Made by a program: the position numbers and the translations under genes | Shown here: positions 59,440 to 64,000 of the stretch, one piece after another | Layout of the letters: each line of letters starts with the position of its first letter | Numbering within the stretch: position 1 is the stretch's first letter | Notes under the pieces: model-generated | Databases searched by the model: none | What the model saw: only the letters and a program-made list of their open reading frames with translations | Told to the model about the DNA's origin: nothing | DNA from: Arsenicicoccus sp. oral taxon 190 | GTDB taxonomy: Bacteria > Actinomycetota > Actinomycetes > Actinomycetales > Dermatophilaceae | DNA length: 64,000 bases | Direction of reading: 5' to 3' | Assembly: GCF_001189535.1 (NCBI RefSeq) | Contig: NZ_CP012070.1 | Location: 3,162,001 to 3,226,000, forward strand

Positions 59440-61716
59440 TCAGCCGCGCTCGAGGTAGGCCGCGGACTCGTCGTCGAGGGTCTCACGCAGCCAGGCTGCC
59501 ATGAGCGGGTGGGCCTCCAGGTCGGGGTCGTCCGCGACCAGGCCCTGGGCGTCGTCGCGGGCCGTGGCGATCAGGTCGGCGTCGCGGGTGAGCCGCAGCA
59601 GGCGGATCCGCCGACGACGCCCGCTCTGCGCAGCGCCCAGCACGTCACCCTCGCCACGCAGCTCGAGGTCGGCCTCGGCCAGCGCGAAGCCGTCCGTCGA
59701 CCCGGCCACGGCGAGGAGCCGCTGCCACGATGGTGGCTGGGCGGCGACGGACTCCGGGATCGCCGGGTCCGGCATGGCGCCGCCCTGCCCGCGCACCGGC
59801 TCGACCTGAGTGACCAGGAAGCAGGTGCCAGGGTGCTGACCACGTCCCACGCGACCGCGGAGCTGGTGCAGCTGGCTGATCCCGAAGCGGTCGGCGTCGA
59901 GGATCACCATCACCGTCGCGTTGGGGATGTCCACGCCGACCTCGATGACGGTGGTGGCGACGAGCACGTCGGTCTCCCCGGCCGCGAACCTGCTCATCGC
60001 CAGGTCCTTGTCGGCCGGCAACATGCGCCCGTGCAGGAGATCGATCCGCAGGCCCGCGAGCTGCGGCGTCGCGGTGCGCAGGCGCTCGTGGGCGGCGAGC
60101 AGGCTGATCGGGTCCGGGCGCGGCGGGGCGTCGGGCGTCGCCGAGGGGTCGAGGTCGTCCACCGGGGTCGGGTCCACCTCGTCGACGAACCCGGCCTCCG
60201 CGTCCTCCCCGATCCGTGAGCACACGACGTAGGCCTGGCGACCGGCGGCCACCTGATCGGCGACGACCTGCCAGACGCGGGCCATCCAGGCGTCCTGGGC
60301 CTGGGGCACGACGTGGGTGGCGATCGGCGAACGCCCGGCCGGGAGCTCGCGCAGCATCGCGGTCTCCATGTCGCCGAAGACCGTCATCGCGACCGAGCGC
60401 GGGATCGGCGTCGCCGTCATCACGAGCACGTGCGGCGGCCGGGCGGCCTTGGCGCGCAGCGCGTCCCGCTGCTCGACACCGAACCTGTGCTGCTCGTCCA
60501 CGACCACGAGCCCGAGGTCGGCCAGCTGGACCGTGTCCTGGATCAGGGCGTGCGTGCCGATGACGATGCCCGCCTGGCCGGACGCCGCCTCGGACAGGGC
60601 GCGCCGACGCGCGTCGGTGGACATCGACCCGGTCAGCAGCACGACCCGGGTGGCGTCGTCGGCGCCCCCGAGCAGGCCGCCCTCGGCGAGCGGCCCGAGC
60701 AGCGCGCGCACCGAACGCTCGTGCTGGGCCGCGAGCACCTCGGTCGGGGCGAGCAGCGCAGCCTGGCCGCCGGAGTCGACGACCTGCAGCATCGCCCGCA
60801 GCGCGACGACCGTCTTGCCCGAGCCGACGTCGCCCTGCAGCAGGACGTGCATGGGGTGGGTGCCGGCCAGCTCGTGGGCGAGCTCCTCCCCCACGGCCCG
60901 CTGCCCGTCGGTCAGCTCGAACGGCAGCGAGGCGTCGAAGGCCTCCAGCAAGCCACCGGGACGACCCGGTCGGGCGGTCCCGTCGTCGCGGGCGGCGGCG
61001 GCCCGGCGCTGCACGAGCGCGGTCTGCAGCACGAGGGCCTCGTCGTAGCGCAGGCGCTTGCGCCCGGTCTCGACCTCCGCCCAGCTGCGGGGCTGGTGGA
61101 CCAGCCGCAGTGCCGTGGTCAGGTCGACGAGGTCGCGCCGGGCCAGCAGCTCCGGCGGCACCGGGTCGGGCACCTCCCCCACGGCGTCGAGCATGATGTC
61201 CATCGCGCTGCCGATCCGCCAGGAGGTGACCTTGTCGACCGCGCGGTAGATCGGCAGCAGCTCGCGCAGATCGGCCGTCTCCTGGATCACCTGGTAGTCC
61301 GGGTGCGCCAGCTGCCACCGGCCGTTGAAGGTTCCGGCCTTGCCCGAGAAGACGGCCCGCACCCCGGGCGCCAGGTCCTTGGCGGGCCCCCAGTGGCTGA
61401 AGAAGGTCAGGTCGATCTGGGTCGTGCCGTCGGTGATCGTGGCCCGCAGCATCTTCTTGCGGGGGTTGCCGCGGATGGGCTGCACGGTCGCCCGCACGAC
61501 CTCGCCGACGATCACCAGGTGCTGGCCCTCGACGAGGCGCCGGGTGGTGAGCCGCGGCTCGAGGTAGTCGCGCGGGAACCACCGCAGCAGGTCCCCCGCC
61601 GTGCGCAGCCCGGCGTGCTCGAGGACGGTGGCGGTCTTGCCGATCAGCCGGGCCAGGGGCGTGCCGAGGCCGGTGCTCTCGGGGGGCCGGTCGGTCCAGG
61701 AGATCTCGGGCGTCAC
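59440..61716 (-). CDS. recG: ATP-dependent DNA helicase RecG
   Basis: Fork-regression and branch-migration helicase. 758 residues: wedge/OB region (GEVVRATVQPIRGNPRKKML), Walker A LLQGDVGSGKT, DEQH box VVDEQHRFGVEQ, and motif VI-type QLRGRVGRGQHPG. GTG 61716 is immediately after the DAK2 stop (zero gap). Acts with the repair genes mutM and mug elsewhere in the window only by general theme. Confidence 0.96.
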   Translation of the reverse strand: MTPEISWTDRPPESTGLGTPLARLIGKTATVLEHAGLRTAGDLLRWFPRDYLEPRLTTRRLVEGQHLVIVGEVVRATVQPIRGNPRKKMLRATITDGTTQIDLTFFSHWGPAKDLAPGVRAVFSGKAGTFNGRWQLAHPDYQVIQETADLRELLPIYRAVDKVTSWRIGSAMDIMLDAVGEVPDPVPPELLARRDLVDLTTALRLVHQPRSWAEVETGRKRLRYDEALVLQTALVQRRAAAARDDGTARPGRPGGLLEAFDASLPFELTDGQRAVGEELAHELAGTHPMHVLLQGDVGSGKTVVALRAMLQVVDSGGQAALLAPTEVLAAQHERSVRALLGPLAEGGLLGGADDATRVVLLTGSMSTDARRRALSEAASGQAGIVIGTHALIQDTVQLADLGLVVVDEQHRFGVEQRDALRAKAARPPHVLVMTATPIPRSVAMTVFGDMETAMLRELPAGRSPIATHVVPQAQDAWMARVWQVVADQVAAGRQAYVVCSRIGEDAEAGFVDEVDPTPVDDLDPSATPDAPPRPDPISLLAAHERLRTATPQLAGLRIDLLHGRMLPADKDLAMSRFAAGETDVLVATTVIEVGVDIPNATVMVILDADRFGISQLHQLRGRVGRGQHPGTCFLVTQVEPVRGQGGAMPDPAIPESVAAQPPSWQRLLAVAGSTDGFALAEADLELRGEGDVLGAAQSGRRRRIRLLRLTRDADLIATARDDAQGLVADDPDLEAHPLMAAWLRETLDDESAAYLERG

Positions 61717-63390
61717 CTACTCGACCCCCACCAGCAGCAGGTATGCCGGCTGCCCGCCCGGGTGGGTCACCACGTCGACCTGCGGGTGCCGCGCGGCGCA
61801 GTGCTGCTGCACGCCCACCAGGACCTCGTCGCTCACGGCGCCGGCGACCAGGGTGACCAGCTCGCCGCCGGCCTCCAGCATCCGCTCGACGAGCGCCAGC
61901 GCGACCCGGGCGGGGTCGGTCCCGACGAGGACGATCTCCTCCTCGTCGAGCCCGAGCACGTCACCGGCCCGGCACGGACCTGCCGGGGTGCGGGCGTCGC
62001 GGCTGGCGGTGGCCACGGCGCCGCTGCGCACGGCCTGGACCGCGTCCAGCATCGCGGCCTGCGCGTCGTCCAGCTCGGCGGCCCGGTCGAGCACCGCGAG
62101 CGCGGCCAGCCCGGCCACGTCCGAGCGGGTGGGGACCACGGCGGCCGGACGGCCCCGCGCGCGCAGCTCGGCCGCCGCCGCGGTCGCCGCCAGCAGCACG
62201 TCGCCGTCGTTGGGCAGGATCAGCACGGGGCGCTGCGGGTCCACGCGGGCGGCCTCGAGGATGGCGCCGACGCTGGCGCGGGCGCCCGGCGCGCTCGACA
62301 CCACCACCGCTCCCTCCTGCGTGAAGAGCTCTCGCAGCCCGTCACCGTCGGTGCAGACCAGGACCAGCGGGCCGGTCTCCCCCGCCGGTGGGGACCCGTG
62401 CCACCCGGAGGAGGCTGCGGCGGCCGCCCGGACCGCCGCGGCCTGGCGGTGCAGGTCGGTGATGGTCACGTCGGACACCTCCCCGACCTCGGCGGCGAGG
62501 CGCTGCGCCTCCTGGGGGTCGTCGACGTGGGCGTGGACGCGGCACACCGCGCCGTCCCCCGCCACGACCACGCTGTCGCCGATGGCCATGAGGGCGCCCT
62601 GCAGCGCCCGGAGCTCGTCGGCGCCACCCCCGGCGAGCAGGTGCACGATCTCGTAGCGGGGGCCGTCGTAGTCGGCCGGCACCACCTCGCCGGCGCCCAC
62701 GCCGAGCGGGGGCTCCACGTCGGCGACCGCGGCCTCCTCGTGGCCTCCGTCGACGACCCGCTTGAGGGCGTCCAGGACGATCACCAGGCCGGTGGCCCCG
62801 GCGTCGACGACCCCGGCGGACCGCAGCGCGGCCAGCTGGCTGGGGGTGCGCTCCAGCGCCTCCTTGGCCGCGGTGACGGCGGCGTCGATGACGGCGCTCA
62901 GCGAGGCGTGGGCCTGCCGGGCCCGCGCCTCGGCGGCCTCCGCGGCCTGGCGCGCGACGGTGAGGATGGTGCCCTCGGCGGGGTCGCCGACGCAGGCGTA
63001 GGCCAGGTCGGAGGCGCGACGGAAGGCCTGAGCCATCACCCCGCCGTCGGCACCCCCCGCGCGCGCCGGGCGCTCGATGACGTCGAGCAGGCCGCGCACG
63101 AGCTGGCTGACGATCACCCCGGAGTTGCCCCGGGCCCCGAGGACGGTGGCGCGCGCGAAGGCCGTCAGCTCCTCGTCCTCGTGGGCCTCGACGGTGCCCT
63201 CCACGGCGGCGTCGATGGTGAGGTACATGTTGGTGCCGGTGTCGCCGTCGGGCACCGGGTAGACGTTGAGGGCGTCGATCTCCTCGCGACGCTCGGCGAG
63301 CGCGGCGCGGGACAGGACCGCCCACAGGCGCAGGGCTCGTCGGTCGAGGACGTCCAGCGGCCGTCGCCGGGTCTCGGCCCCTCGTGACAT
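61717..63390 (-). CDS. DAK2-domain (FakA/YloV-like) kinase protein
   Basis: 557 residues. The N-terminal DhaL-type kinase domain carries NVYPVPDGDTGTNMYLTI, with the Asp pair that binds ATP-Mg, and ARGNSGVIVSQLVRGL. The C-terminal part has the EDD/DegV-like domain found in FakA fatty-acid kinase (VLILPNDGDVLLAA, GGELVTLVAGA). Probably phosphorylates fatty acids together with a FakB partner encoded elsewhere, which is inferred from homology. ATG 63390. Lies between rpmB and recG as in other actinobacteria. Confidence 0.88.
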   Translation of the reverse strand: MSRGAETRRRPLDVLDRRALRLWAVLSRAALAERREEIDALNVYPVPDGDTGTNMYLTIDAAVEGTVEAHEDEELTAFARATVLGARGNSGVIVSQLVRGLLDVIERPARAGGADGGVMAQAFRRASDLAYACVGDPAEGTILTVARQAAEAAEARARQAHASLSAVIDAAVTAAKEALERTPSQLAALRSAGVVDAGATGLVIVLDALKRVVDGGHEEAAVADVEPPLGVGAGEVVPADYDGPRYEIVHLLAGGGADELRALQGALMAIGDSVVVAGDGAVCRVHAHVDDPQEAQRLAAEVGEVSDVTITDLHRQAAAVRAAAAASSGWHGSPPAGETGPLVLVCTDGDGLRELFTQEGAVVVSSAPGARASVGAILEAARVDPQRPVLILPNDGDVLLAATAAAAELRARGRPAAVVPTRSDVAGLAALAVLDRAAELDDAQAAMLDAVQAVRSGAVATASRDARTPAGPCRAGDVLGLDEEEIVLVGTDPARVALALVERMLEAGGELVTLVAGAVSDEVLVGVQQHCAARHPQVDVVTHPGGQPAYLLLVGVE

Positions 63391-63507
63391 CCTGCTCTCC
63401 CTCTCGCGGCCCCCGTCGTGGCGTCGCGACGAGCCTACGCGAGAGCTCGGACACACCCTGGCCGTCCCGCGACGACCGGTGGTGCGGTGCCCCCGGTCGC
63501 GGACGGT

Positions 63508-63537
63508 TTGGTGGGAGCCTCGCCCGTCGGCTACTCT
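63508..63537 (+). promoter_or_regulatory. Candidate rpmB promoter
   Basis: TTGGTG (63508-63513), 18-base spacer, TACTCT (63532-63537), about 85 bases upstream of the rpmB start. Confidence 0.4.
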
Positions 63538-63623
63538 TGAGCGGTTGCCCCAGCACCAGAGCGCCATCCTTGGCGCGACCACGGGGCGAGCCCCGACTGT
63601 CAAACGAATGTAGGAGATCACCC

Positions 63624-63818
63624 GTGGCTGCCAACTGCGATGTCTGCGGCAAGGGACCGTCCTTCGGTCACAGCATCTCGCACTCGCACCGTCGCACCAA
63701 GCGGACCTGGACGCCCAACATCCAGCGCGTCAAGGCTCTGGTCGGCGAGGCGGGCGTGACCCCCAAGCGACTCAACGTCTGCACCTCCTGCCTCAAGGCG
63801 GGCAAGGTCAAGCGCTGA
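63624..63818 (+). CDS. rpmB: 50S ribosomal protein L28
   Basis: 64-residue bL28 (C+ form). MAANCDVCGKGPSFGHSISH start with one CxxC pair and a second CTSC near the end (NVCTSCLKAGKVKR) for zinc. GTG 63624 with AGGAG upstream. Transcribed opposite to the DAK2 gene and ends at a terminator hairpin. Confidence 0.97.
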   Translation: MAANCDVCGKGPSFGHSISHSHRRTKRTWTPNIQRVKALVGEAGVTPKRLNVCTSCLKAGKVKR

Positions 63819-63835
63819 CGCTGCATCGACACCCA

Positions 63836-63868
63836 AGAGGGCGGCATCCGTGGAGGATGCCGCCCTCT
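63836..63868 (+). terminator. Terminator after rpmB overlapping the next gene start
   Basis: Perfect 14-bp stem AGAGGGCGGCATCC / GGATGCCGCCCTCT with a 5-base loop, 17 bases past the rpmB stop. The right arm contains ATG 63857, the likely start of the next gene. Confidence 0.65.
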
Positions 63869-64000
63869 CGTCGTCCCGGGCCGTCCTCGCGGCTCGTCGC
63901 CGTGGACGTCGCGCGGTGCCTGGCGCTGCTGGGGATCCTGGTCAACCACCTCGTCGGGGGGATGCCGAGCCTGCTGCTGTGGGACGTGCACGCGGTGCTC
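63857..64000 (+). CDS. Integral membrane protein N-terminus (acyltransferase/DUF418-like), truncated by window
   Basis: From ATG 63857 the frame reads MPPSRRPGPSSRLVAVDVAR followed by CLALLGILVNHLVGGMPSLL and runs off the right edge (48 codons). The RxxxxDxxRxxALLGIxxxH pattern resembles the first segment of DUF418 or heparan-alpha-glucosaminide acetyltransferase-type membrane proteins. The ATG lies inside the rpmB terminator and directly after GGAGG with almost no spacing; GTG 63902 is an alternative start. Family is a suggestion only. Confidence 0.5.
   Translation, partial: MPPSRRPGPSSRLVAVDVARCLALLGILVNHLVGGMPSLLLWDVHAVL

Noticed and set aside
60313..63387. 1024-codon plus-strand open frame
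   Set aside because: Antisense to recG and the DAK2 gene, both with full family motifs; low-complexity translation.

Overview
The window is very GC-rich DNA densely packed with genes, and it looks like chromosome from an actinobacterium, most probably order Micrococcales (Intrasporangiaceae or Ornithinimicrobiaceae-like; that rank is an inference from gene order and protein style). Supporting signs are many GTG/TTG starts, Ala/Glu-rich tails on ribosomal proteins S2 and S16, DUF2469, DUF3152 and DUF177 genes, and the actinobacterial block rpsP-khpA-rimM-trmD-rplS-lepB-rnhB-DUF2469-yraN-comM-dprA-xerC followed by rpsB-tsf-pyrH-frr-cdsA-rlmN. No rRNA, tRNA, CRISPR array, phage or insertion sequence was seen. 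No gene-free gap exceeds about 300 bases; the longest (13297-13557, 36365-36593, 63391-63623) look like promoter regions.

Layout. 1-3155: polyamine-type ABC importer (potD, potA, start of potB). 3238-7776: propionyl-CoA synthetase, a small secreted protein, a LOG-like Rossmann protein and a DedA membrane protein. 7781-13296: translation and envelope block rlmN-cdsA-frr-pyrH-tsf-rpsB. 13558-16489: a DapC-like aminotransferase with an apparent frameshift, a DUF3152 anchored protein and an M23-like protein. 16600-27011: xerC, dprA, comM, yraN, DUF2469, rnhB, two tandem signal peptidases, rplS, a trmD-GNAT fusion, rimM, khpA and rpsP. 27140-29748: a TPR-GGDEF-EAL cyclic-di-GMP gene broken by a frameshift and an in-frame TAG. 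29871-36364: a three-gene sugar ABC importer, a ROK regulator and an amidohydrolase. 36594-39227: a small exopolysaccharide-type locus (processive GT2 synthase, 65-residue membrane protein, secreted GH26-like hydrolase). 39292-51561: ffh, the nitrogen-sensing operon amtB-glnB-glnD with a GlnR-like operator, mug, ftsY, a 53-residue membrane peptide, smc and acylphosphatase. 51663-55430: a secreted polysaccharide-deacetylase-like lipoprotein, an unknown protein ending in CCADH, and a Tat-exported PHP-domain phosphoesterase with a histidine-rich N-terminus. 55592-63818: mutM-rnc-rpmF-DUF177-coaD-rsmD-recG-DAK2 and divergent rpmB. The right edge cuts a membrane protein gene.

How the genes work together. 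Most of the window is housekeeping: ribosome assembly and recycling (S2, S16, L19, L28, L32, EF-Ts, RRF, RimM, TrmD, RlmN, RsmD, RNase III), protein export (Ffh, FtsY, LepB), chromosome upkeep (SMC, XerC, RecG, MutM, Mug, RNase HII) and ammonium sensing. The accessory parts are the sugar importer with its ROK regulator, the exopolysaccharide-type locus and the PHP/CCADH pair.

Three genes (13558-14708, 28805-29748, 36594-37849) each need exactly one extra base to restore a full-length family member. That is either a set of assembly indels or real inactivation, and the reader should know it before using those annotations.
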